Part shown: positions 16,116 to 25,596 of the stretch, in pieces
Numbering within the stretch: the first letter of the stretch is position 1
Layout: each line of letters starts with the position of its first letter
Assembly: GCA_003045895.1 (NCBI GenBank)
Contig: PZPC01000012.1
Coordinates: 25,314 to 89,313, forward strand
Reading direction: 5' to 3'
DNA: 64,000 nucleotides
Origin: Bacteroidota bacterium
GTDB lineage: Bacteria > Bacteroidota > Bacteroidia > Chitinophagales > Saprospiraceae
The notes under the pieces: generated by a model
Database searches by the model: none
What the model saw: only the letters and a program-made list of their open reading frames with translations
Told to the model about the DNA's origin: nothing
Made by a program: the position numbers and the translations under genes

Positions 16116-17522
16116 GTGGTTTTTGAAATTGAACCCAAAGAACGAAAAATTTTTGAAGTTATTCGCACCGCGGCTGACGAGCTGGGCTTTCCGGCCTACG
16201 TGGTGGGCGGCTACGTCCGCGACCGCTTGCTGGCCCGCCCCTCCCAGGACATGGATATTGTCTGTGTCGGTAGTGGAATCGCGCTGGCGGAAGCGGTAGC
16301 CCGTAAATTGTGGCCCCGCCCCCGGGTGACGATCTATAAGCGTTTTGGCACCGCCATGCTCAAGCACGAAGGCTTAGAGATAGAATTTGTCGGCGCCCGC
16401 AAAGAAAGTTATCGGTTCGACTCCCGCAAACCGATCGTAGAAGAAGGATCGCTGGAGGATGACCAAAACCGGCGGGACTTCACCATCAACGCCCTGGCCG
16501 TTAGTCTCAACGAAGCGAACTACGGCGCCATCATCGACCCCTTCGATGGCCTCGAACACCTGGAGCAAAAGATGATCAAAACGCCTTTGCCGCCTGGTAA
16601 AACCTTTTCCGACGACCCCCTGCGTATGTTGCGGGCCATCCGCTTTTCTGCCCAACTCGGCTTTTTCATCGAAACAGAAACCCTGGAGGCGATCAGCCAA
16701 TTTCGCAACCGGATCAAGATCATTTCCCAGGAACGGATCGCTACCGAGCTCAATAAAATTTTGTTGTCCCCTAAGCCCAGCGTCGGCTTAGCCCTGCTGC
16801 ACGATACCGGCTTATTGGAACTCGTGTTGCCCGAATTGGAGGCCATGTACGGGGTAGAAGTAAAAAACGGCGTTTCTCACAAGGATAATTTTTACCACAC
16901 CCTGCAGGTGGTAGACCAACTTGCCCTAAAAAGCGATGACCTCTGGTTGCGCTGGTCGGCACTCCTGCACGATATCGCCAAACCGCAAACCAAACGGTTC
17001 GATAAAGAACAAGGCTGGACGTTCCATGGCCACGAAGCGATTGGCGCAGCTATGGTACCCCGAATTTTCCGTCGCTTGCGGCTCCCCATGGATCACAAAA
17101 TGAAGTTTGTCCAGAAAATGGTCAGTCTGCATCAGCGGCCGATTGCCCTTACCCAAGAAAATATTACGGATGCTGCCGTCCGTCGTATCCTCTTCGAAGC
17201 CGGAGAAGATATTGACCAGCTGATGCTCTTGTGTGAAGCTGACATCACTTCCAAAAACGAAAACAGGGTACGTCGCTACCTGCAGAATTACGAATACTTT
17301 CGCCAACGATTAGCCGAGGTAGAAGAAAAAGATCACTTGCGGAATTGGCAACCACCAATCAGCGGAGAGCTGATCATGGCAACTTTTGAGATCGGGCCGG
17401 GCCGGGAAGTGGGTATTATTAAAAATGCGATTCGGGAAGCCATTCTCGATGGGGATATTCCCAATGAATACGAGGCTGCTTTTGCTTTTATGCAAAAAAA
17501 AGCAGCAGAATTGGGTATTTAG
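16116..17522 (+). CDS. cca: CCA tRNA nucleotidyltransferase with HD domain
   Basis: This 468-residue protein opens with a class II nucleotidyltransferase head: GGYVRDRLL (about residues 29-37), the metal-binding QDMDIV pair of Asp, FGTAMLKHEG, and RRDFTINAL. The neck has DPLRMLRAIRFSAQLGF. The C-terminal HD region has LLHDIAKPQTK. The enzyme adds or repairs the 3' CCA of tRNAs; the HD part is a phosphohydrolase-like domain. It starts at GTG; no ATG gives a complete N-terminus. It follows dusB, another tRNA-processing gene, so a small tRNA-maturation operon is likely. Confidence 0.95.
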   Translation: MVFEIEPKERKIFEVIRTAADELGFPAYVVGGYVRDRLLARPSQDMDIVCVGSGIALAEAVARKLWPRPRVTIYKRFGTAMLKHEGLEIEFVGARKESYRFDSRKPIVEEGSLEDDQNRRDFTINALAVSLNEANYGAIIDPFDGLEHLEQKMIKTPLPPGKTFSDDPLRMLRAIRFSAQLGFFIETETLEAISQFRNRIKIISQERIATELNKILLSPKPSVGLALLHDTGLLELVLPELEAMYGVEVKNGVSHKDNFYHTLQVVDQLALKSDDLWLRWSALLHDIAKPQTKRFDKEQGWTFHGHEAIGAAMVPRIFRRLRLPMDHKMKFVQKMVSLHQRPIALTQENITDAAVRRILFEAGEDIDQLMLLCEADITSKNENRVRRYLQNYEYFRQRLAEVEEKDHLRNWQPPISGELIMATFEIGPGREVGIIKNAIREAILDGDIPNEYEAAFAFMQKKAAELGI

Positions 17523-17543
17523 AAGATAACCACAACACGTCAG

Positions 17544-17996
17544 CTAGTCCAACTTGTTGTGGAACCGCAACAAGTGCTGCTCCGCATCTTCCCGGTAAAC
17601 CACGAGGATCAAAGCCGTCTTTTTTCGGCGATCAAGGGGGAAAAGTACTTTGATGGGATTGTGCACATAACCATTGTCCTCAAAAAGTAACACTTGCCGG
17701 TTGCGGGTATGGAGGCGGAAATAAACCAGTTCCACTATGTCTTTTGGTAAGGGGACCTGGCCATAACCTTCCTCGCGCAGAAAACTGCGGATCATTTCGT
17801 AGGAGTCGGCCAAAGTACGACCCGCAAAAGTCGATCGATAAATGTCACCATCGCTTTCACCGCCCAGATAACTGGTGTTGGCAGCAGGAAATGCCTGCCG
17901 CATGGGTACCTTATGAGCGCTCGCATCTTCGTTAAGATAAGACGCGATCTGTATGGGGCGACCATTGATGTGTACGACCTGTTCATTCAAACCCAT
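17544..17996 (-). CDS. Hypothetical cytoplasmic protein, 150 residues
   Basis: The frame opens with MGLNEQVVHINGRPIQI and has no signal peptide or membrane segment. It is mixed alpha/beta: the C-terminal half has strands such as ELVYFRLHTR and QVLLFEDNGY and a basic patch LDRRKKT. It is convergent with cca, with a gap of 21 bases. I do not recognise any family or catalytic motif. Coding support comes from length, a sensible ATG and codon use like that of its neighbours. Confidence 0.6.
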   Translation of the reverse strand: MGLNEQVVHINGRPIQIASYLNEDASAHKVPMRQAFPAANTSYLGGESDGDIYRSTFAGRTLADSYEMIRSFLREEGYGQVPLPKDIVELVYFRLHTRNRQVLLFEDNGYVHNPIKVLFPLDRRKKTALILVVYREDAEQHLLRFHNKLD

Positions 17997-18108
17997 GTGA
18001 AAAATGGCTGATTATTCAACAAATTTAAAAATATTTGTTGGTAAAGTTCTATTATCCCCCTTTTTTAAAGGAAATAATTTGTACGCTAACCATTCTTGTG
18101 GTGAAATT

Positions 18109-18699
18109 TTAAGGTAAGTCTTTATAATCCAACCGATGAAGTGCCTTGCGCAGGTCATCGGCAGCTATGCCAGCACCCTGAACCGTGATGAGAAAGCGAT
18201 TTTTGTACAACCAGAGCAGTTCCCCACTGCCCGTTTTTTTGTTCCATTTTTCAAACGCTTTGAAGCCATCGATCTCGGTGGTTCGCTCGTAGCCGTCGGC
18301 TGTTTCTTTATCCAACTCGATTTGACTCCAGGCGGCCAAGCCCAGGTTGGCAATACCAGAACTGCCGCCGTCCACTACCTGTACTTTCAGGATTTTAGCT
18401 CCTTCCCCGTAGCGGGCCTCGGCCTGGGACATACCAAAACCAAAGGCGGCGCTTTTTTCCCCCGTGTGGCTCATTCGTTCCAGCCCCAGCAACCGGGGAG
18501 GCAGGATCGCTTTAAGGATACGGAAATCGACCAAACTTTGCGTCTTCCCGTCTTCGTCGGTATAAGTCAAATTTACCCCATTATCTTTATCGGTAACCGT
18601 TGCGCCAGCGTCGGTGGTTGCCGGTTTGTCCTGGCCGCAGGAAAAGCTACCCAGACACAAATTGAACATTACAAGAGACAAGAAAAAAATACGATTCAT
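18109..18699 (-). CDS. Probable lipoprotein of unknown function
   Basis: This 196-residue protein begins with a signal sequence (MNRIFFLSLVMFNLCLGSFSC) ending at a Cys that fits lipid attachment, though Phe at -2 is an imperfect lipobox. The mature part starts with a low-complexity Asp/Thr linker. A compact domain follows, containing GFGMSQAEARYGEGAKI, GIANLGLAAW and LLWLYKNRFLITVQGAG. The motif-level pattern resembles periplasmic proteins that report on membrane state, but I cannot name a family. It is probably in the periplasm or outer membrane. Confidence 0.65.
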   Translation of the reverse strand: MNRIFFLSLVMFNLCLGSFSCGQDKPATTDAGATVTDKDNGVNLTYTDEDGKTQSLVDFRILKAILPPRLLGLERMSHTGEKSAAFGFGMSQAEARYGEGAKILKVQVVDGGSSGIANLGLAAWSQIELDKETADGYERTTEIDGFKAFEKWNKKTGSGELLWLYKNRFLITVQGAGIAADDLRKALHRLDYKDLP

Positions 18700-18822
18700 A
18701 ACGACTTTTATTTAAAGATAGGAAGTAAGCTATAAATTTCGGGGAGTAAATAGATGAAAGGGGAAGGAATTCCGATGAATCACCGGGACAGGGAGACGAT
18801 ACTTTGCCCACATTCAAAGTAA

Positions 18823-18866
18823 ATGCTCCGTTGTCAGGAAACAGCAGTTTCCAAACAACGGAGCAT
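18823..18866. repeat. 44-base perfect stepped hairpin downstream of lysS
   Basis: The outer arms ATGCTCCGTTGT and ACAACGGAGCAT (12 bp) and the inner arms GGAAAC and GTTTCC (6 bp) pair exactly. They are separated by a symmetric 2-base internal loop, with an AGCA loop at the tip. It lies 56 bases past the lysS stop. No T run follows on either strand, so it is an atypical terminator or another structured element. Confidence 0.65.
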
Positions 18867-18921
18867 AAGTCTGGGTTAAATTAGCGCAGGTGGGGTAGTT
18901 CGGGAAACGCCGTTCAGAAGA

Positions 18922-20466
18922 TTACACTTCCGGTTCTTCAGCAATTATTTTCTTTTCCGCCCGCATCTGGGGGAAGAAGAGTACCTCCTGGATACTGGTT
19001 TGGCCGGTAAGCAGCATCACCAGTCGGTCAATACCGATGCCGATGCCGGAGGTAGGGGGCATGCCGTATTCCAGCGCCCGGAGGAAATCCTCGTCCAGCA
19101 CCATGGCTTCATCATCTCCGCGCTTGCCCAGGGTCAATTGTTCTTCAAAGCGTTCGCGCTGATCAATGGGGTCGTTCAACTCCGAATAGGCATTGGCCAA
19201 TTCCTTGCCGTTGACGATCAACTCGAATCGTTCTACCAGTCCGGGTTTACTGCGGTGTTTTTTCGTCAGTGGTGACATCTCTACGGGGTAATCCGTGATG
19301 AAGGTCGGCTGAATGAGCAATCCTTCCACTTTCTCGCCGAATATTTCGTCGATGAGTTTGCCCTTACCCATGCTGGAATCCACCTCAATATGAAGGCTTT
19401 TGGCAAAAGTAGCGAGGGCGCTTTCATCCATCTCGCTGATGTCGACTCCGGTATATTCCTTAATGGCATCGAACATGGTGAGCCGGCGGAAGGGGCCTTT
19501 GAAATCAATCACCTTCTCCCCTACTTTCACCTGAGTTGCGCCCGTAACGGTCTGAATGGCATATTCCAGGAGTTGCTCCGTGGTGTCCATCATCCAGAAA
19601 TAGTCTTTGTAGGCTACGTAGAATTCCACCATGGTGAACTCCGGGTTGTGCGTAGCGTCCATCCCTTCGTTGCGGAACATTTTCCCAAACTCATAAACGC
19701 CGTCAAAACCGCCAACAATCAGGCGTTTGAGGTACAATTCATTGGCAATGCGCAAGTAGAGCGGCATGTCCAGCGTATTGTGGTGGGTTTTGAAAGGGCG
19801 CGCCGACGCGCCACCGTGGATGGGTTGTAAAATGGGGGTTTCGACCTCCAGTAAACCGGCCTCGTCCAGGAAATGGCGCATGGCCGTGATCAGGCGACTG
19901 CGCTTCCGAAAGAGTTCACGAACTTCGGTATTCACCGTCAGGTCCACGTAACGCTGCCGGTAACGCATTTCCGGATTGGTGAAAGCATCGTAAACGTTGC
20001 CTTCGTCATCACGCTTAACAATGGGTAGCGGGCGCAACGATTTACTGAGAATGGTCAGTTCGGTGACGTGAACGGAGGTCTCGCCGGTTTGTGTTTTGAA
20101 AACATATCCTTTGACCCCGATAAAGTCGCCGATATCCAACAGTTTTTTAAAAACCGTATTGTAAAGTGACTTGTCTTCTCCGGGGGCAATGTCATCGCGA
20201 GAAACGTAGATCTGTATCCGGTCGGTACTGTCTTGCAGCCCGGCGAACGATGCTTTGCCCATGATGCGCCGGCTCATCAGTCGGCCGGCCAGGCAAACCT
20301 CCTGGAAGTTTTGGGCTTTACCCGCTTCGTTTACGAGGAACCCGGCCTTGATTTCGGCGGCGTGGTGGCTTACGGGATACAGCGCTGCGGGATAAGGGTC
20401 AATTCCCAATTCCCGGATACCGGCCAGGTTTTCTCTTCGGACAAGCTCCTGTTCACTGAGGTGCAT
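18922..20466 (-). CDS. lysS: Lysyl-tRNA synthetase, class II
   Basis: This 514-residue protein has an N-terminal OB fold ([17 protein letters not shown]...RIQIYV). The class II core follows: motif 1 around [18 protein letters not shown], motif 2 [20 protein letters not shown], and motif 3 [14 protein letters not shown]. These identify LysRS. It charges tRNA-Lys in the cytoplasm. The start at [16 protein letters not shown] matches the family N-terminus; 40 extra in-frame codons upstream are rejected because they run into the DUF3467 gene. It lies 31 bases after the DUF3467 gene on the same strand. Confidence 0.97.
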   Translation of the reverse strand: MHLSEQELVRRENLAGIRELGIDPYPAALYPVSHHAAEIKAGFLVNEAGKAQNFQEVCLAGRLMSRRIMGKASFAGLQDSTDRIQIYVSRDDIAPGEDKSLYNTVFKKLLDIGDFIGVKGYVFKTQTGETSVHVTELTILSKSLRPLPIVKRDDEGNVYDAFTNPEMRYRQRYVDLTVNTEVRELFRKRSRLITAMRHFLDEAGLLEVETPILQPIHGGASARPFKTHHNTLDMPLYLRIANELYLKRLIVGGFDGVYEFGKMFRNEGMDATHNPEFTMVEFYVAYKDYFWMMDTTEQLLEYAIQTVTGATQVKVGEKVIDFKGPFRRLTMFDAIKEYTGVDISEMDESALATFAKSLHIEVDSSMGKGKLIDEIFGEKVEGLLIQPTFITDYPVEMSPLTKKHRSKPGLVERFELIVNGKELANAYSELNDPIDQRERFEEQLTLGKRGDDEAMVLDEDFLRALEYGMPPTSGIGIGIDRLVMLLTGQTSIQEVLFFPQMRAEKKIIAEEPEV

Positions 20467-20497
20467 GGATCTGTTTTTGTAAGTAAAAAGAAACGTA

Positions 20498-20818
20498 TTA
20501 AGCCTGGGCAGTAGGGGTAAAACCGATCGGCGGGATACCACCACCATTGGGTTCTGTTTCCTGAATGGGGCCAAACTGGGTTTCAAACTTCTGGATGTTT
20601 TCGGCCAGTGCGCGCAGCAGCCGTTTGGCGTGCTGGGGGGTCAGAATAATTCTCGATTTGACTTTTGCTTTCGGTACGTTAGGTACCAACCGGAGAAAAT
20701 CTACCACGAACTCGCTATTGGAATGCGCAATAACTGCCAGGTTCGCATAGGTACCTTCGGCTACCTCTTCGGGTAGATCGATATTCAACTGATTGGTTGG
20801 CGCTTTGGGTTCTGCCAT
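20498..20818 (-). CDS. DUF3467 family protein
   Basis: This 106-residue protein has the DUF3467 core ([20 protein letters not shown], then [30 protein letters not shown], then [11 protein letters not shown]). The Pro/Gly-rich C-terminal tail is also usual for this family. The function is not established. Members are small cytoplasmic proteins common in Bacteroidota, often near core information genes. Here it sits between topA (39-base gap) and lysS, all on one strand, consistent with a topA-DUF3467-lysS operon. Confidence 0.9.
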   Translation of the reverse strand: MAEPKAPTNQLNIDLPEEVAEGTYANLAVIAHSNSEFVVDFLRLVPNVPKAKVKSRIILTPQHAKRLLRALAENIQKFETQFGPIQETEPNGGGIPPIGFTPTAQA

Positions 20819-20857
20819 GTTGTCTTTGTATTTTTTCCTAAACTCAGTTTAGGGGGG

Positions 20858-23440
20858 TTATTTAGTTTTTTTCTTCACTACCTTCTTCACTACCTTCTTG
20901 GTTTCTTTCTTGGTTTCTTTCTTGGTTTCTTTCTTGAAAGAACCAGGTAACTCCGTTTCGATGATTGCTTTCACCTGCTCCAGAGAAAGCTCGCCCGCCT
21001 GTTCGGCGTCCATTTTTTCGTCCCCGACTTTAGGCAGTTTCACGTTTTGCTTGCCAAATTTGATGAAAGGTCCCCAACGGCCATTCTGGATGCTGATCTT
21101 TTCGGCTTCCCAGTTTTGGATATAGCGGTTAGCTTCCTTTTCAACTTTTGTTTGCAGCAATTCAATGGCTTCCTCGCCGCTGATCGTATCCCAGTCGTAC
21201 TTTTTCGGTACATTAACAAATAGCTTTTGCCACTTGATAAACGGCCCAAAACGACCCTTGCCTTTGGTAATAGGATGTCCTTCGTAAGTTGCGAGTGGCT
21301 TATCCTCTTTTTCCTTCACCTTCACCATCACCATGGCTGCTTCCAGATCCACTTCGTGCGGATCAGCGCCGCGGCCCAGTGAGATGTAGGCATCTCCCCA
21401 ACGAACGTAAGGGCCATAACGACCCGCACCAACGCTTACTTCCTTGTCTTGGTAAACACCGAGGACTTTGGGAAGTTCAAATAACTTGAGCGCGCCTTCC
21501 AGATCAATGTCGTCCATGTTTACACCCGGCGGAAAATTGGCATACCGGGGCTTTTCGTCGGGGATGAGCTCGTCGGGTGCTCCAATTTGAATAACCGGCC
21601 CCCGGCGGGACAAACGGGTCAGAACGGTTTTTCCCGTTTCGGGATCTTTGCCCAGGATACGTTCCTTGGTCACTCGTTCAGCGCTCTCCGTAATTTCCAT
21701 GACATCGTCGTGGAAGGGGCCGTAAAATTCGTGCATCATTTTGGTCCAATCCTCCTTGCCTTCGGCGATGTCATCGAAGCGTGCCTCAATTTTACTGGTG
21801 AAGCCGTAGTCCATGATCCGCACGAAATATTCTTCGAGGAAATCGGATACGGTCATGCCGATTTCGGTCGGGAACAAGCGATTTTTAACGGCGCCAGCCA
21901 TCTCGGTCTGGGTCTCCGCCCTGACAGTATTGTTTTGCAAGGTCAGCACCCGAAAAGCACGTTCTTCGCCATCGCGGGATTCGCTCACCACGTAGCCCCG
22001 ATTATCCTCCATGATCTTACTGATGGTAGGCGCGTAGGTGGAGGGTCGGCCAATGCCTTTCTCTTCCAGGTCCTTCACCAAACCGGCTTCCGTGTAGCGG
22101 GCGGGTGGGCGGGTATAGCGTTCCGTAGCCAGGAGGGTGTCGAGGTCCAGGAGCTGGCCCTTTTCCAGGGGCGGCAGCATGCCTTTGGTGTCCTCGTCTT
22201 CGTCGTCATCTTTCGATTCCAGGTAAACCTTCAAAAACCCGTCAAAGACCAGGACTTCCCCTTCGGCCTTGAGGACGGTAGCAGGTACCTTGTCGATATC
22301 AATGCTAACCACTGTTTTCTCCAGCTGGGCTTCGGCCATCTGGGAAGCGATGGTCCTTTTCCAGATCAGCTCGTAGAGGCGTTGCTCATCGCGGTCGCCG
22401 CTCACATTTTGCTTCTCGATGTAGGTCGGCCGAATAGCTTCGTGGGCTTCCTGAGCCGAGGCATTTTTGCTTTTGAAACGGCGGGATTTCACGTACTCCG
22501 GCCCGTAATCTTTTTCTACCTGGTGGGCAATTGCCGCAATCGCCAACTCGGACAAGCTGATCGAATCGGTACGCATGTAGGTAATGTGGCCAGCTTCGTA
22601 AAGGCGTTGCGCTACTTGCATGGTTCTTTTTACGGCAAAGCCCAGCTTACGGCTGGCATCTTGCTGCAGGGTAGAAGTCGTAAAAGGAGCAGCAGGACTC
22701 CGCTTCAGCGGCCGTACTTCGATATCGGCGATGGAGAAAACGGCGCCCACGCATTGTTCCAACAAGCTTTGGGCCGCTTTTTCGGTGGCCAGTCGTTCGG
22801 GCGAAGACGCTTTCAGGGAGACCAGTCGGCCCTGTTCGTTCTTAACGGCGAAGACCGCATCGACCTTAAAATAGGCTTCTGATTTGAAATCGCGGATTTG
22901 GCGCTCGCGCTCAACGATGAGTTTAACGGCCACCGATTGTACCCGGCCAGCCGATAATTTGCCGCGAATTTTCTTCCACAACAACTCTGACAATTCAAAG
23001 CCTACCAGCCGATCGAGTACGCGACGCGCTTGCTGTGCATCAACCAAGTTGAGGTCTACCGTCCGGGGATGCTGGATGGCGTTCAAAATAGCAGGCTTCG
23101 TGATTTCGCGAAAAACAATGCGCTTGGTCGTCTTTTCGTCCAGGCCTAATACTTCGCAAAGGTGCCAGGAAATGGCTTCCCCCTCGCGGTCTTCGTCTGT
23201 TGCGAGCCAGACTTCATCTACTTTTTTGGTCAGTTCTTTGAGTTCTTTAACGACCTTGCGCTTTTCTGGAGAGACCACATATTTGGTGGCAAAATCACGC
23301 TTTACATCCACCGCCTGGCTTCCTTTATCCAGGTCGCGGATATGACCAAAACTTGACTTGACGATAAAATCCTTACCCAGGATTTTCTCGATGGTCTTAG
23401 CCTTGGCAGGTGATTCTACTATTACTAGGTTCTTTGACAT
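20858..23440 (-). CDS. topA: DNA topoisomerase I
   Basis: This 860-residue type IA topoisomerase has a Toprim domain with IVESPAKAKTIEKILG at the N-terminus and DEDREGEAISWHL, and the catalytic tyrosine in GHITYMRTDSISLSE. The C-terminal half holds several Toprim_C repeats (VGAGRYGPYVRWGD, KGKGRFGPFIKWQK, IQNGRWGPFIKFGK) in place of zinc fingers. A Lys-rich tail (KKET repeats then VVKKVVKKKTK) is encoded by 12-bp DNA repeats. The enzyme relaxes negative supercoils. A TACATTTG promoter box lies about 78 bases upstream. Confidence 0.97.
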   Translation of the reverse strand: MSKNLVIVESPAKAKTIEKILGKDFIVKSSFGHIRDLDKGSQAVDVKRDFATKYVVSPEKRKVVKELKELTKKVDEVWLATDEDREGEAISWHLCEVLGLDEKTTKRIVFREITKPAILNAIQHPRTVDLNLVDAQQARRVLDRLVGFELSELLWKKIRGKLSAGRVQSVAVKLIVERERQIRDFKSEAYFKVDAVFAVKNEQGRLVSLKASSPERLATEKAAQSLLEQCVGAVFSIADIEVRPLKRSPAAPFTTSTLQQDASRKLGFAVKRTMQVAQRLYEAGHITYMRTDSISLSELAIAAIAHQVEKDYGPEYVKSRRFKSKNASAQEAHEAIRPTYIEKQNVSGDRDEQRLYELIWKRTIASQMAEAQLEKTVVSIDIDKVPATVLKAEGEVLVFDGFLKVYLESKDDDEDEDTKGMLPPLEKGQLLDLDTLLATERYTRPPARYTEAGLVKDLEEKGIGRPSTYAPTISKIMEDNRGYVVSESRDGEERAFRVLTLQNNTVRAETQTEMAGAVKNRLFPTEIGMTVSDFLEEYFVRIMDYGFTSKIEARFDDIAEGKEDWTKMMHEFYGPFHDDVMEITESAERVTKERILGKDPETGKTVLTRLSRRGPVIQIGAPDELIPDEKPRYANFPPGVNMDDIDLEGALKLFELPKVLGVYQDKEVSVGAGRYGPYVRWGDAYISLGRGADPHEVDLEAAMVMVKVKEKEDKPLATYEGHPITKGKGRFGPFIKWQKLFVNVPKKYDWDTISGEEAIELLQTKVEKEANRYIQNWEAEKISIQNGRWGPFIKFGKQNVKLPKVGDEKMDAEQAGELSLEQVKAIIETELPGSFKKETKKETKKETKKVVKKVVKKKTK
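20870..20936 (-). repeat. 12-bp tandem repeats encoding the TopA Lys-rich tail
   Basis: Three exact copies of CTTGGTTTCTTT (20897-20932, plus a partial fourth) and two copies of a related CACTACCTTCTT unit lie in frame. They give KKET and VVKK repeats at the TopA C-terminus. The repeat length is a multiple of three, so copy-number change would alter only tail length. Confidence 0.75.
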
Positions 23441-23517
23441 ACGAATTGGGATAATTTTCCGAGATTACAGGTACCTAAACGGATGAAACCGTGTTTTTGA
23501 TTCCTTTCTCAAGAGTG

Positions 23518-23525
23518 CAAATGTA
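23518..23525 (-). promoter_or_regulatory. Probable -7 promoter element for topA
   Basis: The minus strand reads TACATTTG, a perfect TAnnTTTG match, 78 bases before the topA ATG. No clear -33 TTG is present. Confidence 0.45.
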
Positions 23526-23618
23526 ATTATTTTACGAATTGTTCACCGATCTACTAGAAAGATAGTCCTTACATTAGCGCCACACTTATTCTGACAAACG
23601 CTCAACAATCATTTATAA

Positions 23619-24959
23619 ATGACTCCTTTAGAAGCAGTTAGCCCCATTGACGGGCGGTACCGAAGCAAAACGAAAGTACTCAGTGAATATTTTTCAGAGT
23701 CGGCTTTAATCCGTTATCGTATCCTGGTAGAGGTGAAATACTTCCAGGCCCTCTACGATTTAGGGCTTCCCCAGTTGCAGGCCATCCCTGCGGCGAAGGT
23801 GGTCGCACTCAGTGCTTTGTACAAAGAATTTGCGCCCGATGTTGCTTTGGCCGTCAAGGAAATAGAACGAACGACGAACCACGATGTCAAAGCCATTGAA
23901 TATTACCTGAAATCGGCCTTTCAATCGCGTGGTCTGGGCCAATTTCAGGAATTTATCCATTTTGGACTCACGAGCCAGGATATCAACAATACCGCAGTTC
24001 CACTCTCGCTGCAGGCAGCACTGGAAGCCGTTTACCAGCCCGCGCTGGAAGAAATACTGGCCGAACTGCAACGGATGAGTCAGGAATGGGCAGCGGTTCC
24101 CATGCTGGCCCGCACCCACGGACAGCCCGCCTCTCCTACCCTGCTGGGTAAAGAAATTGGTGTTTTTGTCGCCCGCCTCCAAACCCAGTACGACCAACTA
24201 ATGGCCATCCCCATTCAGGTGAAATTTGGTGGCGCTACCGGAAATATGAATGCCCATTACGCGGCTTATCCGGCTATCGACTGGCATGCTTTCGCTACGA
24301 CTTTTACCAAAGATTACCTGGGGCTGGAACGCGCCTATCCGACCACCCAAATTGAGCACTACGATAACCTGGCGGCTTTTTTCCATGCCATGGTACGTAT
24401 TAATACCATCCTCATTGATTTTTGCCGCGATATCTGGACTTACATTTCCATGGAATATTTCCGCCAGCAAACGGTAGCCGGTGAAGTAGGCTCCAGTGCC
24501 ATGCCCCACAAGGTCAATCCCATTGACTTTGAAAATGCCGAAGGCAACCTGGGACTGTCTACGGCTATACTCGAACACCTGGCCCACAAATTGCCCATTT
24601 CGCGGCTCCAGCGAGACTTAACCGACAGTACCGTCCTGCGCAATATTGGAGTGCCTTTCGCCCATACCCTCATTGCTTTTTCCTCCATTCAAAAAGGATT
24701 GAGCAAGCTGCTCCTGAACGAAAGCAAACTGAGGGTCGACCTGAACGCCAACTGGATGGTTATTGCGGAAGCAATCCAAAATATCCTGCGCCGCGAGGGC
24801 TATCCTAAACCCTACGAGGCGCTTAAAGCCCTGACCAGGGGCCAGGATGCGGTAGGAGAACCAGAAATCAAAGCTTTTATCCGCTCCCTGGACGTAACGG
24901 AGGCCGTGCGCGCCGAACTCCTCGCGCTAAGTCCGGAAACCTACGTGGGTAAGTATTAG
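23619..24959 (+). CDS. purB: Adenylosuccinate lyase
   Basis: This 446-residue member of the fumarase/aspartase superfamily begins SPIDGRYRSKTKVLSEYFSE, typical of the long PurB type. It carries the signature SSAMPHKVNPIDFENAEGN with the catalytic loop Ser, ARTHGQPASPT with an active-site His, and FGLTSQDINNTA. It catalyses two steps of purine synthesis: SAICAR to AICAR, and adenylosuccinate to AMP, each releasing fumarate. It appears monocistronic, with a weak hairpin and T run after the stop. Confidence 0.97.
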   Translation: MTPLEAVSPIDGRYRSKTKVLSEYFSESALIRYRILVEVKYFQALYDLGLPQLQAIPAAKVVALSALYKEFAPDVALAVKEIERTTNHDVKAIEYYLKSAFQSRGLGQFQEFIHFGLTSQDINNTAVPLSLQAALEAVYQPALEEILAELQRMSQEWAAVPMLARTHGQPASPTLLGKEIGVFVARLQTQYDQLMAIPIQVKFGGATGNMNAHYAAYPAIDWHAFATTFTKDYLGLERAYPTTQIEHYDNLAAFFHAMVRINTILIDFCRDIWTYISMEYFRQQTVAGEVGSSAMPHKVNPIDFENAEGNLGLSTAILEHLAHKLPISRLQRDLTDSTVLRNIGVPFAHTLIAFSSIQKGLSKLLLNESKLRVDLNANWMVIAEAIQNILRREGYPKPYEALKALTRGQDAVGEPEIKAFIRSLDVTEAVRAELLALSPETYVGKY

Positions 24960-24975
24960 CAGCGACAGCCACATT

Positions 24976-25010
24976 TTCTTGATGGAACAAGAATAAATCC
25001 TCGTTTTTTT
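24976..25010 (+). terminator. Weak candidate terminator after purB
   Basis: TTCTTG pairs with CAAGAA across a six-base loop, and seven T follow at 25004-25010 after a ten-base gap. The stem is only 6 bp and AT-rich, so this is a weak call. Confidence 0.3.
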
Positions 25011-25086
25011 ACCTGACCAAAGCACGAAATCTTTATTATTGTTGTAATTTGAATCTCCTTAATTTAAAATAAACACAGCATTCCTT

Positions 25087-25518
25087 ATGAAACAATTGCA
25101 ATTTACTTTACTCCTGGTTGTGGCCTTTCTTGTCTTTACCCCTTCAGGTCAGGGGGCGGTATTGCGTCCGACGCACGAAAAAAAGACGGAAACCCTGGAC
25201 CAACAGCACACCAAAAAAGAAAGGCGACAAGCCGTTCGTCAACAGCGAAAATCTTTCCGCAGTGCCCTCCGCGACCAGCTCCGGGCGGCCAGAGAAAGTG
25301 GCAGTAGTGCCGACCTTGGATTGTTGTTACTGGTAATTATAGCCCTCATCCTTCCGCCGTTAGCCATGTATCTATACGACGGAGAAACCAGTAGCCGCTT
25401 TTGGATTTCGTTGGTCCTCCTACTGTTGGCCATTCCACTGTGGGGTTTTCTGGGGGCGTTGGCCCTAACGGCCAGCATTGTCTATACGCTGTACATTATA
25501 CTCAGTGAGTCCCTTTAG
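25087..25518 (+). CDS. YqaE/Pmp3 family membrane protein with exported basic domain
   Basis: This 143-residue protein has a signal-like N-terminus (MKQLQFTLLLVVAFLVFTPS). A strongly charged segment follows (KKERRQAVRQQRKSFRSALR, about 43-62), then a C-terminal YqaE/Pmp3-type pair of helices with the hallmark LLVIIALILPPLAMYLYDGE. Pmp3/YqaE proteins are small hydrophobic membrane proteins linked to salt and membrane-potential stress in other organisms. The extended N-terminus is usual for Bacteroidota members. The role of the basic region is unknown. It sits between purB and acs on the same strand. Confidence 0.82.
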   Translation: MKQLQFTLLLVVAFLVFTPSGQGAVLRPTHEKKTETLDQQHTKKERRQAVRQQRKSFRSALRDQLRAARESGSSADLGLLLLVIIALILPPLAMYLYDGETSSRFWISLVLLLLAIPLWGFLGALALTASIVYTLYIILSESL

Positions 25519-25596
25519 GCATCCTCCCTGCCCCAAAAGATAAAAAGCGGCCGTCCTTACCTAAAATTCGTTGTGAACAAAAAAAAACCTTCGCGC

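Noticed and set aside
16414..16424. GGTTCGACTCC, which resembles a tRNA T-loop
   Set aside because: It lies in frame inside cca, with no acceptor stem or anticodon arm around it.
21587..22882. A 431-codon plus-strand frame opposite topA
   Set aside because: It lies wholly within topA, which has Toprim and catalytic motifs; the antisense translation is low-complexity without family features.
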